This document shows, piece by piece, positions 17,826 to 26,835 of a DNA stretch of 64,000 nucleotides; within the stretch, counting starts at the first letter, position 1, and each line of letters starts with the position of its first letter. This stretch comes from Bacillus sp. Marseille-Q1617 (GTDB lineage: Bacteria > Bacillota > Bacilli > Bacillales > Bacillaceae_B). The stretch is from the NCBI RefSeq assembly GCF_903645295.1, contig NZ_CAHJXM010000003.1, positions 372,001 through 436,000 of the forward strand, in the 5' to 3' direction. Under the pieces are notes generated by a model. It did not search any database, was not told where the DNA came from, and saw nothing but the letters and a program-made list of their open reading frames with translations. The position numbers and the translations under genes were made by a program.

Positions 17826-17866
17826 GGAAAAATAAAAAACGGCCAAGGCCTCAACCTTGGCCGTTT
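17826..17866 (-). terminator. Terminator of zwf
   Basis: On the minus strand, AAACGGCCAAGG / CCTTGGCCGTTT forms a 12-bp stem with a 6-nt loop, followed by TTTATTTTT. Confidence 0.92.
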
Positions 17867-17915
17867 CTCTTGCAACACCCATGGAATTAATCGATGAATG
17901 ATTTACACAACTTTC

Positions 17916-19418
17916 TTAGCATTGTTCTACATCTAAGTTCGCAATCGGCCACCAGTAGTACCCATCTTTCGCTAACAGGTTATCGGCAGCTTTAGGTCCC
18001 ATCGATCCGGACTCATAGTTAGGGAACTGTTCATCACGCGTCTTTTCCCATACTTCTGAAATTTTATCGACGAACGCCCAGGATAGTTTCACTTCATCCC
18101 AGTGAGTGAAATTGGTGGCGTCTCCTCGCATGCAGTCATGCAGAAGTTTTTCGTATGCTTCAGGCGTATTCATTCCATCGACACTGGTATTGGCAAAGTT
18201 CAATTTAACCGGCGTCGTTTCAATGTTCTGGCCTGATTTCTTTACATTCAGATGAAGGGTGATGCCCTCTTCCGGCTGAATGTGTATAACGAGCAGGTTC
18301 GGTGCTAACGGCTTGTCTGTATTATAGTAAAGGTTCATCGGGATATCTTTGAATTGAATCACGATTTTCGTGGACTTGGTAGCCATCCGCTTCCCTGTCC
18401 GGATATAAAACGGCACACCCGCCCAGCGGAAGTTATCAATCATCAGTTTTCCGGCTACATATGTTTCAGTATTGGAATAGTCGTCCACGTTTTCAGCTTC
18501 ACGATATCCATCGACGGTTAGATCTTTTGAGGTGCCTGGTCCATACTGGCCGCGCACAAAATAATCCTTCACTTCTTCTGATTCAAACGGACGCAGAGCT
18601 CTCAACACGCGGACTTTCTCACTTCTGATTTCGTCAGTCGTCAATTTGATCGGCGGTTCCATGGCCAGGAGGGCAACCATTTGAAGCATATGGTTCTGTA
18701 CCATGTCTCGGAGCGCACCGCTTTTTTCGTAATATCGTCCACGTTCTTCAACACCGAGCTCTTCAGAAGAAGTTACCTGGATGTTTGAAATATACCGATT
18801 ATTCCATAACGGTTCGAACATGGCATTTGCAAAACGGATCACTTCGATATTTTGCACCATTTCCTTACCAAGGTAGTGGTCGATACGGTAAATCTGATCT
18901 TCTGTAAACGATTCGCGGATTTGACTGTTCAGCTTCTCAGCCGAAGGCAAATCATGACCGAATGGCTTCTCGATCACTAACCGCTGGAATCCTTGGGTGT
19001 CTGTCAATCCTTGAGTCTTTAATTGTTCCGTGATGGTCCCGAAGAATTCCGGTGCCATTGCCAGGTAGAAAATTCGGTTTCCTTCGAGTTGATAATGTTC
19101 ATCCAATTCTTCCGACAATTGCTTCTGTGCCTGATAGGATTCACTGTTTGATAAATCATTTTGCTGATAGTAAAAATGAGAAACGAATTCATCGATGTTT
19201 TCATCATTACCTAATGCGTTATGTACGGATGTCCTAACATGCTCTTGAAAATCTTCAATTGACCAGTCACGGCGGCCGACACCGATGACGGCAAATCGTT
19301 CAGAGATTTTTCCTTTACGGAATAAATGATAAAGAGATGGATATAGTTTTCTTTTTGCTAAATCCCCTGTGGCTCCAAAAATAGTAATGAGAGAAGAGGG
19401 TGTATTAGTATTTTTCAC
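17916..19418 (-). CDS. zwf: Glucose-6-phosphate 1-dehydrogenase
   Basis: A 500-aa enzyme making 6-phosphoglucono-lactone and NADPH from glucose 6-phosphate. The dinucleotide-binding motif is IFGATGDLAKRKLYPSL; the active-site signature is RIDHYLGKEMVQNI; EKPFGHD is also present. I placed the start at GTG 19418 because GAGGT lies 7 bp upstream and the N-terminus (MKNTNTPSSLITIFGATGDL) then aligns with B. subtilis Zwf; the in-frame ATG at 19424 sits on the RBS. The enzyme pairs with convergently encoded GndA. Confidence 0.96.
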   Translation of the reverse strand: MKNTNTPSSLITIFGATGDLAKRKLYPSLYHLFRKGKISERFAVIGVGRRDWSIEDFQEHVRTSVHNALGNDENIDEFVSHFYYQQNDLSNSESYQAQKQLSEELDEHYQLEGNRIFYLAMAPEFFGTITEQLKTQGLTDTQGFQRLVIEKPFGHDLPSAEKLNSQIRESFTEDQIYRIDHYLGKEMVQNIEVIRFANAMFEPLWNNRYISNIQVTSSEELGVEERGRYYEKSGALRDMVQNHMLQMVALLAMEPPIKLTTDEIRSEKVRVLRALRPFESEEVKDYFVRGQYGPGTSKDLTVDGYREAENVDDYSNTETYVAGKLMIDNFRWAGVPFYIRTGKRMATKSTKIVIQFKDIPMNLYYNTDKPLAPNLLVIHIQPEEGITLHLNVKKSGQNIETTPVKLNFANTSVDGMNTPEAYEKLLHDCMRGDATNFTHWDEVKLSWAFVDKISEVWEKTRDEQFPNYESGSMGPKAADNLLAKDGYYWWPIANLDVEQC

Positions 19419-19498
19419 AGTCATGACCTCACTTTATCTTGTTACTGATCTGTTATAAAAGAATGTTTCTTCCTATTTATTATCTTTACAATTATTTA

Positions 19499-19527
19499 AT
19501 TTTAAAGATTAACTGAGCATTTAGCAA
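19499..19527 (-). promoter_or_regulatory. SigA promoter of zwf
   Basis: On the minus strand TTGCTA (19527-19522), 17-bp spacer, TAAAAT (19504-19499), about 80 bp upstream of the zwf start. Confidence 0.5.
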
Positions 19528-19752
19528 ATCATATGCTGATAAACTTTTTTCTTATAAAGGATAGATGAAAATGTTTTTACTTTTCATCAGTGGTAAACAA
19601 GTTTACTGCTGTAATCTGACGAATGATCGTCGTCTTTATGATGGCTTAATTCTTCAATCTTATAACCAGATTAAAAAATGTATGGTAAAGCGGAACTTTT
19701 ACATTTGTATATGGCACTTAATGCTTCGCTGCACTAGGTTTGCGGGTAAATA
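19528..19752. other. AT-rich divergent spacer between zwf and rnz with three small hairpins
   Basis: No gene is supported here. Three short inverted repeats occur in a row: GATGAAAA/TTTTCATC (19564-19588), GTAAAC/GTTTAC (19593-19606) and GACGA/TCGTC (19618-19631). None is followed by a U-run. Confidence 0.4.
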
Positions 19753-19761
19753 TGCTATGAT
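19753..19761 (+). promoter_or_regulatory. Extended -10 promoter of rnz
   Basis: TGCTATGAT (19753-19761) fits the TGnTATAAT extended -10 element, 35 bp before the rnz start; no clear -35 hexamer is present. Confidence 0.5.
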
Positions 19762-19795
19762 AGAAGTATCACGGACCCAGTAGGAGTGAAGAAAT

Positions 19796-20722
19796 GTGGA
19801 ATTATTATTTTTGGGCACGGGAGCCGGTGTACCGGCTAAGCTCCGCAATGTGACAAGTATAGCTTTAAAATTATTAGAAGAAAGAGGTGCAGTATGGCTT
19901 TTCGATTGCGGAGAAGCAACGCAGCACCAGATATTACATACGAGCTTGAAACCTAGAAGAATCGAGAAAATCTTTATCACCCATCTCCATGGGGACCACA
20001 TATACGGGCTCCCTGGTTTGCTTGGGAGCAGGTCGTTTCAAGGAGGGGAATCGGAGCTTACTGTCTATGGTCCACCAGGTATCAAACAGTTCATCGAAGT
20101 CTCTTTATCGATCAGCCAAACCCATCTGAAATATTCCCTTAAAGTAGTGGAAATAGAAGAAGGGACTATCTTCGAGGATGAAAGTTTCAGGGTGGAAGCA
20201 AGGGAACTCCAGCATGGACTCCCGACCTTCGGTTTCAGAGTGGAGGAAAAAGATAAACCCGGAGAGCTTCAGGTGGATCGCCTCCTGGAAAGAGGGGTAA
20301 AACCCGGCCCCATTTATAAAAGATTGAAGGCGGGCGAAAAGGTGGTACTCGATGATGGCAGCATTGTGAATGGAAATGATTATATCGGCCCCTCTATCCC
20401 GGGACGTGTCGTCACAATTCTCGGCGATACCCGCACGTGTGAAAATGCATACGAGCTTGCGCGTGCCGCCGATGTGCTGGTTCATGAAGCCACCTTCAAT
20501 AGAGAACAGGAAGAGATGGCATATGAATACTTCCATTCAACAACAAAACAGGCAGCAGAGACTGCAACGACGGCCGGAGTGAATGTCCTGTTCCTGACTC
20601 ATATTTCTTCCAGATTCGCTAAAGAATCATGGCCGGAACTGCAAAAAGAAGCAAGGGATATCTTTCCTGACAGCTATATTGCAAAGGATTTCATGGAGCA
20701 TACCATTCCTTTGAAAAAGTAG
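19796..20722 (+). CDS. rnz: Ribonuclease Z (tRNA 3' endonuclease)
   Basis: A 308-aa metallo-beta-lactamase-fold nuclease that removes the 3' trailer of tRNA precursors lacking encoded CCA. The zinc motif HLHGDH lies in [21 protein letters not shown] and VHEATF motifs follow, then the C-terminal THISSRF. The GTG start (19796) after AGGAG gives [11 protein letters not shown], identical in register to B. subtilis RnZ. The histidine phosphatase gene follows after 20 bp, suggesting cotranscription. Confidence 0.96.
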   Translation: MELLFLGTGAGVPAKLRNVTSIALKLLEERGAVWLFDCGEATQHQILHTSLKPRRIEKIFITHLHGDHIYGLPGLLGSRSFQGGESELTVYGPPGIKQFIEVSLSISQTHLKYSLKVVEIEEGTIFEDESFRVEARELQHGLPTFGFRVEEKDKPGELQVDRLLERGVKPGPIYKRLKAGEKVVLDDGSIVNGNDYIGPSIPGRVVTILGDTRTCENAYELARAADVLVHEATFNREQEEMAYEYFHSTTKQAAETATTAGVNVLFLTHISSRFAKESWPELQKEARDIFPDSYIAKDFMEHTIPLKK

Positions 20723-20742
20723 GAAAGAGAGGAGACCATTTG

Positions 20743-21282
20743 ATGAAAACCATCTACATTGTGCGTCATGCCAAAGCTGAAGGCCAGCCGCTTCATGCAT
20801 CTTTGACTGCTGAAGGTGAGGGGCAGGCACATCATCTTGCTGCTTTCTTGGAAAAATACCCGGTGGAAGCCATCTATTCAAGCCCTTATAAAAGAGCCTT
20901 GCAAACGATTCAGCCATTTGCTGAAAGGACCGGCATCCCTTTGCATGAAGATGATCGTCTGGGTGAGAGAATATTGAGCTCAAAGGATCTTCCGGACTGG
21001 AAGGGTAAGCTTCGTGAAAGCTTCGAGGATTTTTCCCTTGCCCTCCCGGGGGGAGAGTCAAATGAACAGGCAATGGGGCGTGCCGCTTCTTTTATCGAGG
21101 ATGTGGCCAAAAGAAAAGAGGATCATATCGTTGTTGTCAGCCATGGTAACCTCACCACTTTATTTCTGCGTTACTTTGACGGAAAATATGGGTTCGAAGA
21201 ATTGTTTGCCTTGACCAACCCGGATGTGTACCTTGTGAAAGTGGATGAAGGAAGGGTCGAACGGGTTTGGGATTCTGACTAA
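20743..21282 (+). CDS. Histidine phosphatase family protein
   Basis: A 179-aa phosphoglycerate-mutase-like phosphatase. The catalytic N-terminal YIVRHAKAEGQ (RHA in place of the common RHG), the AIYSSPYKRALQTIQPFA segment and the second His in VVSHGNL are all visible. Substrate unknown; related proteins hydrolyse sugar phosphates or nucleotides. ATG 20743 is 8 bp after GGAG; an in-frame TTG at 20740 is possible. It sits directly behind rnz and ends at a terminator. Confidence 0.88.
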   Translation: MKTIYIVRHAKAEGQPLHASLTAEGEGQAHHLAAFLEKYPVEAIYSSPYKRALQTIQPFAERTGIPLHEDDRLGERILSSKDLPDWKGKLRESFEDFSLALPGGESNEQAMGRAASFIEDVAKRKEDHIVVVSHGNLTTLFLRYFDGKYGFEELFALTNPDVYLVKVDEGRVERVWDSD

Positions 21283-21319
21283 CCATCGATTATTATTTGA
21301 TGTTCCTGATTCAATAATG

Positions 21320-21365
21320 AAGCATGCTTGAAGAGCGAAACCGCCTTTAAAGCATGCTTTTTTTG
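21320..21365 (+). terminator. Terminator of the rnz-phosphatase unit
   Basis: AAGCATGCTT (21320-21329) pairs with a second AAGCATGCTT (21350-21359), followed by TTTTT. Confidence 0.8.
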
Positions 21366-21411
21366 ATTATTGCGGTTGTAATTGGGGGATCGGGAAGTTT
21401 CTATGCATCTT

Positions 21412-21439
21412 TTGACAATCGATAGAGGTTTTATAAAAT
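21412..21439 (+). promoter_or_regulatory. Strong SigA-like promoter ahead of the 20-bp repeat array
   Basis: TTGACA (21412-21417), 16-bp spacer, TAAAAT (21434-21439). It is followed at once by GGGAGG (21449-21454) and a TTG (21461) that opens a 50-codon frame through the array. No recognised gene follows. Confidence 0.5.
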
Positions 21440-21502
21440 TCTTCACAGGGAGGAAGTGAATTGGAAGCATTATGGCAGCAGTTGTTAGCTCATTTTTGTA
21501 TT

Positions 21503-21609
21503 TATGATCCTACCTGTATATATGATCCTGTTTCAGGATTTATGATTCTATCTGCAAATATACGATCCTATTTCCAGTTTTATGATCCTAAATTGAATTT
21601 TATGATCCT
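21503..21609 (+). repeat. Iteron-like array: six TATGATCCT motifs at 20-bp spacing
   Basis: The 9-mer starts at 21503, 21521, 21541 (one T substitution), 21561 (TACGATCCT), 21581 and 21601. The last five are exactly 20 bp apart, about two helical turns; the first is 18 bp before the second. Spacers are AT-rich and loosely alike (consensus ATTTnCAATTT). The array lies in the 460-bp gap between the phosphatase and namA, bounded by a promoter and a terminator. A 50-codon frame (21461-21613) runs through it, but the 20-bp period is not a multiple of three, so it is not a protein repeat. Confidence 0.85.
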
Positions 21610-21654
21610 TTGATAATTATTCAAAATAACCACCTTGTTTTAAACATTAACTAT

Positions 21655-21686
21655 TAAAAAACCGAGCATACCTGCCCGGTTTTTAA
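21655..21686. terminator. Bidirectional terminator between the repeat array and namA
   Basis: AAAACCGAGCA / TGCCCGGTTTT with loop TACC; T-runs occur on both strands. It ends namA on the minus strand and could end a transcript from 21412 on the plus strand. Confidence 0.8.
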
Positions 21687-21742
21687 CGACCTTACTCATT
21701 GGATGCTTGTCACCTATGCACAAAGCGATTCCGCTTTTCTTC

Positions 21743-22762
21743 TTACCATCCCCGCTCATATTGCTTCGGCGCCTGGATCTCTTCGTTCAATTCCTTTGCG
21801 GCACTGCGCGGCCAGTAAGGGTCTCTAAGCAGCTCTCGGCCGAGGAGTATCAAGTCAGCACGCTCATTCTGCAGGATTTCTTCTGCTTGAAGTCCGGAGG
21901 TGATGAGTCCCACTGCCCCTGTAGGGATGCCGGCCTCCTTCTTTATGGTTTCCGCAAGTTTAACCTGATAACCAGGGAAAACAGGTATACGAGCCGGTAC
22001 GACTGCTCCCGAGCTCACATCGACAAGGTCGATTCCCTGCTCTTTCATCCATCTTGAAAATAATACGTAATCCTCAACATCCAGCCCGTCCTCGTGGTAA
22101 TCTTTTGCCGAAACACGCACGAGAAGAGGTCCTTCCCACACTTCTTTTATCCCTTCGATCACTTCACGGAGGAAGCGGTACCGGTTTTCGGCTGAACCTC
22201 CATATTCGTCAGTTCTTTTATTCGACAGCGGGGAAAGGAATTCATTGATGAGGTACCCGTGGGCAGCGTGTATTTCAATAACATCGAATCCTGCTTTCCT
22301 TGCTCTTTCCGCCCCTTTCACGAACGCCGTAATGGTTTCCCTGATATCCTCAGGATTCATTTCAAGAGGTGTCTTCATATCATCATTAAAAGGGATGGAA
22401 GAAGGAGCGATGATGTCACCCTCCAACACCGCTTTTCTGCCGGCGTGGGCCAATTGGATCCCGGTTTTTGCCCCTTGTTCTTTGATCAAGCTCACTAACT
22501 CGCTTAACCCTTCGATGTGGTCGTCACTCCAGATGCCGAGATCCTGCGGTGAGATCCGGCCCTGCGGGGTGACAGCCGTTGCTTCTTGTATAATCAATCC
22601 TGCACCGCCGACGGCCCTGCTCACATAATGTGTACGGTGCCAGTTTTCTATTTTTCCATCTTCATTGTGTGAAGAGTACATGCACATGGGTGCCATCACA
22701 ATGCGGTTTTTAAGTTCAATATTTTTAAGGGTATATGATTCGAACAATTTTGTTTTCAACAA
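21743..22762 (-). CDS. namA: NADPH dehydrogenase NamA (old yellow enzyme, YqjM)
   Basis: A 339-aa FMN flavoprotein reducing alpha,beta-unsaturated carbonyls and nitro-compounds, linked to electrophile and oxidative stress. Diagnostic residues are visible: the redox-tuning Cys in [10 protein letters not shown] (Cys27), HAGRK, the substrate His pair in [14 protein letters not shown], and the C-terminal QYERGW whose arginine reaches into the partner active site in YqjM-type enzymes. The start is TTG 22762 (a second TTG follows directly) after AAAGGAGA. It is transcribed leftward from its own unit; proI lies upstream on the same strand. Confidence 0.95.
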   Translation of the reverse strand: MLKTKLFESYTLKNIELKNRIVMAPMCMYSSHNEDGKIENWHRTHYVSRAVGGAGLIIQEATAVTPQGRISPQDLGIWSDDHIEGLSELVSLIKEQGAKTGIQLAHAGRKAVLEGDIIAPSSIPFNDDMKTPLEMNPEDIRETITAFVKGAERARKAGFDVIEIHAAHGYLINEFLSPLSNKRTDEYGGSAENRYRFLREVIEGIKEVWEGPLLVRVSAKDYHEDGLDVEDYVLFSRWMKEQGIDLVDVSSGAVVPARIPVFPGYQVKLAETIKKEAGIPTGAVGLITSGLQAEEILQNERADLILLGRELLRDPYWPRSAAKELNEEIQAPKQYERGW

Positions 22763-22864
22763 AGAATCTCCTTTCGGTAATTTATTTCGAGTTCCTAAAT
22801 AGTCGTGCTCTTTGATTATATCAACCTGAAATAACAGGTGAAAAGAAATATGCTTTTCGAGACT

Positions 22865-23692
22865 TTACTCCACCCGGTTTACTATTAATTCTTTTCCCAT
22901 TTCCTGAGAACGGTTCCTGGCAGAATCCACACACTTTAAAAACGCCTCGCTGACACCGTATTCATCAAGTGTCGATATGCCTGCTTCCGTGGTTCCGCCC
23001 GGACTGGTCACATTTTTCCGCAGTGTCCCGGCTTCCTGGCCCGAATCTTCAAGCATTTTTGATGCACCCGCAATGGTCTGCGTGATCAATGCCCTTGCAA
23101 GCTCCTTCTGCAATCCGAAATCCACTGCCGCTTTTTCAAGCAGCTCTGCAACATAATAAATATATGCCGGTCCGCTGCCCGATACAGCTGTGATCAGATC
23201 CATCTGCTCTTCTGGAACCTCCACGGATAAGCCTACCGAACCAAAAAATGTGAGTGTCCATTCCTTTTGCCGTTCTGAAAGAAACTCATTATAAGTGACG
23301 GCTGTTGCTGACTTTCGGAGTGCCGCACTCGTATTTGGCATGGCCCTGGAAATGGCCCCGTTAAACGCAAGGGTTTCCCGGATATGCTTGATCGATATGC
23401 CGGCTAATACAGAAATGATGAGTGTGCCCGAAGAAAGGAATCTTCTTATTGCCGGCCCTGCCTCATGGAAATCCTTTGGCTTCATGGCCAATATGACCAC
23501 ATCAAATTCTTCATTTGAAGGGAGACAACCACTTACCCCGTTTACACCAAAATGTTCAATAACCTCCTGTAAACGCTGATGGTTGGTCCGGTTTGTGATA
23601 TACACTTCTTCTTTTTCCAAAACCTTTGCATTAATCGCTCCGCTTAATAAAGCATGTGCCATCGAACCGGCTCCGATAAACAATGTTTTCAT
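22865..23692 (-). CDS. proI: Pyrroline-5-carboxylate reductase (ProI)
   Basis: A 275-aa enzyme for the last step of proline synthesis, reducing P5C to proline with NAD(P)H. The Rossmann start is LFIGAGSMAHALLSGAI; the conserved C-terminal helix region reads TAVSGSGPAYIYYVAELLEKAA, with TSPGGTTEAGI. The long leader (23693-24061) carries a T-box with a proline specifier and a terminator, so expression rises when tRNA-Pro is uncharged. This is the biosynthetic ProI version, as in B. subtilis. Confidence 0.96.
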   Translation of the reverse strand: MKTLFIGAGSMAHALLSGAINAKVLEKEEVYITNRTNHQRLQEVIEHFGVNGVSGCLPSNEEFDVVILAMKPKDFHEAGPAIRRFLSSGTLIISVLAGISIKHIRETLAFNGAISRAMPNTSAALRKSATAVTYNEFLSERQKEWTLTFFGSVGLSVEVPEEQMDLITAVSGSGPAYIYYVAELLEKAAVDFGLQKELARALITQTIAGASKMLEDSGQEAGTLRKNVTSPGGTTEAGISTLDEYGVSEAFLKCVDSARNRSQEMGKELIVNRVE

Positions 23693-23814
23693 TTTAACGT
23701 TCCCTCCTTTTGAAAAATAAGGCTCTGTTCACAGCTGTTTATTTTCATATAAGACGTCGTTTTCCGCAGGAATATCCCCGGATAAATCATCAATGCCATT
23801 AACTAAGCCTGAAA

Positions 23815-24035
23815 AATAAAAGACCCCTTCATCCATAAAAGGACGAAAGGGTCATGCTTCCGTGGTACCACCTTGTTTTATCCACCCAGAACTAGAATGG
23901 ATACACTTTATTCCATGTAACGCTGGAAACGTTCTTTTTTAAGACGCTCTAAAGGCAGGTTCACAGACAGAGAGGACGACAGTGCTTTCCAGCCTATGAG
24001 CACTGCTCTCTAGCGCCATTTATCTGTTACTATTC
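23815..24035 (-). ncRNA. T-box riboswitch (proline, CCU specifier) controlling proI
   Basis: On the minus strand the leader has a long Stem I, then the specifier segment GUGAA-CCU-GCC with CCU (Pro) at 23959-23957. The T-box core AAGGTGGTACCACGGAAGC follows (23874-23856). The downstream terminator has arms GACCCTTTCGTCC / GGATGAAGGGGTC (23854-23822) and a U-run. In known T-boxes, uncharged tRNA pairs with the specifier and the UGG of the T-box bulge to favour the antiterminator. The proline codon matches the downstream gene. Confidence 0.93.
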
Positions 24036-24067
24036 TTTATCATCGCTTTAACTTTATATTATAGGTG

Positions 24068-24097
24068 ATTATCTTAAAAAAGGAGCTTGTCTGTCAA
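24068..24097 (-). promoter_or_regulatory. SigA promoter of the T-box-proI transcript
   Basis: On the minus strand TTGACA (24097-24092), 18-bp spacer, GATAAT (24073-24068). Transcription would begin near 24061, just ahead of Stem I. Confidence 0.65.
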
Positions 24098-24220
24098 GTG
24101 TTTATTTCAGTATATTCATAAGATAAGAAAAATGACAAAGAAAGGAATTAACTGTACACTATAAAATGAAGGACCATTCATTTTTAGGTCATATTTAATA
24201 CACTGGAATGTGGTGAAATA

Positions 24221-25186
24221 ATGTCAACTACTGGTTTCGTGGATAACATTGCCAAGATTACATTGTCAACTCCGTACGCGGTGGGGGATGTCAATGTCTA
24301 TTTGATAAAGGGGGATGTGCTTTCCTTGGTGGATGCGGGTCCGCTTACGGATACCGCATGGTCTCAACTAACCGGCGGGCTGGCTTCTTTAGGTTATTCC
24401 GCCGGGGATATCGAACAGATCATCCTGACCCATCATCATCCCGATCACGCTGGAATGCTGCAGCGTTTTTCTGAATCTGTAAAAATCACCGGCCACAAGT
24501 ATAATCAATACTGGATAAACAGAGATGACTATTTTCACAAGGTTTACGACCGTTTTTTCTATCAATTGGGTCTTGAATCGGGGCTTCCGCAAGCCTATCT
24601 TTCAGCGATCCCCAAGTTTAAAAGCCCATTGAAATACATGGGATACAGAAACTTGGATGATGCTATAGAAGAAGGGGACTCCTTACCCGGACTTCCCGGC
24701 TGGAGAATCATTGAAACCCTGGGGCACGCTCAAAGTCATCTCTCTTTCTACCGGGAAAGTGATGGAGTGATGATCGCGGGCGATCATATTCTCGCCCATA
24801 TCTCTCCCAACCCGATCATCGAGCCCCCTTTTGATGGGGGAACAGTGCGCACAAAGCCGCTCCTTCAATACAATGATTCGTTAAAGAAGCTGATGGGCAT
24901 CCCCATCTCATATGCTTATACCGGACACGGGGCAGAAATCGAGAATGTCCATGACTTGATTCCGAAGAGACTGGCGAAACAGGAAGAAAGGGCAAAGGCA
25001 GTCCTTGGGATGATCAAGGGTAAACAACAAACTGTTTTCGAAATCTGTAAGCTACTATTTCCTGCCGTTTATAAAAAGGAGCTCGGGCTTACGTTGTCAG
25101 AAACAATCGGCCAATTGGATTATCTTGAATCTCTTGGGTCCATCCGGAAAGAAAAGCAAGATAATGTCTACTACTACCATGCGTAA
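24221..25186 (+). CDS. yqjP: MBL-fold metallo-hydrolase (YqjP)
   Basis: A 321-aa beta-lactamase-fold protein with the zinc motif ILTHHHPDHAGM, a second metal His in ETLGHAQSHLSFY, and MIAGDHIL; the C-terminal 70 residues form a winged-helix-like domain seen in this group. Substrate unknown; related enzymes hydrolyse thioesters or lactones. yqjQ follows after 5 bp, so the two are cotranscribed. Confidence 0.88.
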   Translation: MSTTGFVDNIAKITLSTPYAVGDVNVYLIKGDVLSLVDAGPLTDTAWSQLTGGLASLGYSAGDIEQIILTHHHPDHAGMLQRFSESVKITGHKYNQYWINRDDYFHKVYDRFFYQLGLESGLPQAYLSAIPKFKSPLKYMGYRNLDDAIEEGDSLPGLPGWRIIETLGHAQSHLSFYRESDGVMIAGDHILAHISPNPIIEPPFDGGTVRTKPLLQYNDSLKKLMGIPISYAYTGHGAEIENVHDLIPKRLAKQEERAKAVLGMIKGKQQTVFEICKLLFPAVYKKELGLTLSETIGQLDYLESLGSIRKEKQDNVYYYHA

Positions 25187-25200
25187 TCGAGGTGAAAGAG

Positions 25201-25995
25201 TTGAATCATAGAATTAAAGGAAAGAATATTGTCATTACTGGGGCATCAGGGGGTATCGGTGAACAAATGGCTTTAAAAGTAGCCGAAAACGGAGGAAATC
25301 TGGCCTTGATTGCCCGGCGTCTTCATTTGCTGGAGAAGCTGAAACACAGCGTGGAAAGTAAATTTCAAACGAAAGTGGAAATTTATCCGCTGGATGTCTC
25401 CAGGTACGAAGAGATACCAGGCGTTTTTCAAACGATCCTGAATGATTTCGGAGAAGTGCATGGCTTAATCAATAATGCAGGATACGGCATTTTCAAAGAA
25501 GCGCATGAAGCTCCTTTTCCAGAAGTGAAAGGGATGTTCGAAGTGAACGTTCTGGGTCTGATGGCTTGTACAGGCGAGGTCCTTCCTCATATGCGTGGAC
25601 AGGGGTTCGGACATATCATCAATATTGCATCGCAGGCAGGTAAATTTGCATCCCCTAAATCAAGCGCTTATTCAGCATCCAAACACGCTGTTCTCGGTTA
25701 CACCAATAGCCTGCGGATGGAGGCGGCAAGATACGGGGTCCAGGTGACAGCCGTCAATCCGGGACCGATCGCCACTGACTTTTTTTCAATTGCCGATGAA
25801 TCGGGTACATATGTGAAGAATGTGGAGAAGTGGATGTTGAAGCCCCGATTTGTAGCAGACAAAGTGGTTGATTCACTCTTTACAAACAGAAGGGAAATCA
25901 ATTTGCCGCGGTGGATGAATGCAGGCAGTGTGGTGTATCAACTATTTCCATCTTTTGTCGAAAAAGTAGGAAATAAACTTTTTTTCAAAAAATAG
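25201..25995 (+). CDS. yqjQ: Short-chain dehydrogenase (YqjQ)
   Basis: A 264-aa SDR oxidoreductase. The nucleotide-binding GASGGIG, structural NNAGYG and catalytic YSASKHA (Tyr-x3-Lys) are present. The C-terminal part (LFTNRREINLPRWM) resembles the classical SDRs acting on lipophilic substrates; substrate unknown. I prefer TTG 25201, 6 bp after GAGGTG; an in-frame GTG at 25192 lies inside this RBS but cannot be excluded. It partners YqjP in a two-gene operon. Confidence 0.87.
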   Translation: MNHRIKGKNIVITGASGGIGEQMALKVAENGGNLALIARRLHLLEKLKHSVESKFQTKVEIYPLDVSRYEEIPGVFQTILNDFGEVHGLINNAGYGIFKEAHEAPFPEVKGMFEVNVLGLMACTGEVLPHMRGQGFGHIINIASQAGKFASPKSSAYSASKHAVLGYTNSLRMEAARYGVQVTAVNPGPIATDFFSIADESGTYVKNVEKWMLKPRFVADKVVDSLFTNRREINLPRWMNAGSVVYQLFPSFVEKVGNKLFFKK

Positions 25996-26044
25996 TGAAA
26001 CCGAATAGTACTTTAGTACGTCTAATCTTATAAGGAGGGAGTCT

Positions 26045-26578
26045 ATGAAAAAACAATCCATCTTATTCATGCTGTGTGTCTTTTTTCTCATAAGCGGTTG
26101 TCAGTCGGCTGGAGTCGCCGGCAAGCCTCAGCACAATGAAGATTTCATAGGCTTTGCGACTGATATAGATCTTGAGAATAATAAAGTGCTGATCAATGAC
26201 GTATGGTTTTCATTTGATAAACAAACAGAATTCAAATCTGATAAAAAGAAATCATTACATAGAAAAGATTTGACAATCGGTCAAAAGGTAAAGGTGAAGT
26301 TTGACGGTGCCTCTTCTGAATCTTTTCCTGCCAGTGCAGCTGCACATCAATTCATTTTGCTGACTGATGAACAAAGCAAGAAACAAGGGAACGCCGTGGA
26401 ACTTGTCGTGAAGGATCCCCGTTTTTCCCAAGTGGTCATGCAATCAATGGAAAAGAATCCGACAGGGATGTATTCCCTGCGCTTTAAAGACTTGTCCCTC
26501 AATAGGGATGTCCACGTGCTTGTCAATATTGACGACAAACGCGTCATCGTACCCATATCAACCTCTGTCAATGAATAA
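26045..26578 (+). CDS. Putative lipoprotein of unknown function
   Basis: A 177-aa protein with a lipoprotein signal peptide; the lipobox is LISGC with lipidated Cys19. The mature part is a small beta-rich domain (DFIGFATDIDLENNKVLINDVWF, IGQKVKVKF) resembling DUF3221/OB-like lipoprotein domains of Bacillus, then a lysine-rich C-terminal half. No enzyme motif is seen. RBS AAGGAGGGAG precedes the ATG. Single gene, ended by a strong terminator. Confidence 0.75.
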   Translation: MKKQSILFMLCVFFLISGCQSAGVAGKPQHNEDFIGFATDIDLENNKVLINDVWFSFDKQTEFKSDKKKSLHRKDLTIGQKVKVKFDGASSESFPASAAAHQFILLTDEQSKKQGNAVELVVKDPRFSQVVMQSMEKNPTGMYSLRFKDLSLNRDVHVLVNIDDKRVIVPISTSVNE

Positions 26579-26608
26579 AAGAGCGGTCATCGAGCCGCTC
26601 TTTTTTTT
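26577..26608 (+). terminator. Terminator of the lipoprotein gene
   Basis: AAAAGAGCGG / CCGCTCTTTT with loop TCATCGAG, followed by TTTT. Confidence 0.9.
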
Positions 26609-26835
26609 GTATTCAAAAGGGTGTACCGTTCTTGCATGTTCATATTTAAAAAGGTCTTTAGCATCTTCTTATAAATAATTGTTTTTCCCTTCGTCCCACT
26701 CCAGAGCGATTACACAAAACAAAATATGGGTATGCATCATTGAACAAGTAAAATGCTGATCTTATTAAAAAGTATGCCTACTTTTTTCCTTCAGTGGGAA
26801 ACTAATGTTATCTACGTTAAAAGGGATGTGAATGT

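Noticed and set aside
21503..21609. Possible CRISPR array
   Set aside because: The repeat is only 9 bp with 9-11 bp spacers and no cas genes; the geometry is that of iterons or a minisatellite.
26640..26835. SigG or SigB promoter for glcU-gdh
   Set aside because: Several GNATR-like -35 words occur but none has a CATWNTA or GGGWAW partner at correct spacing.
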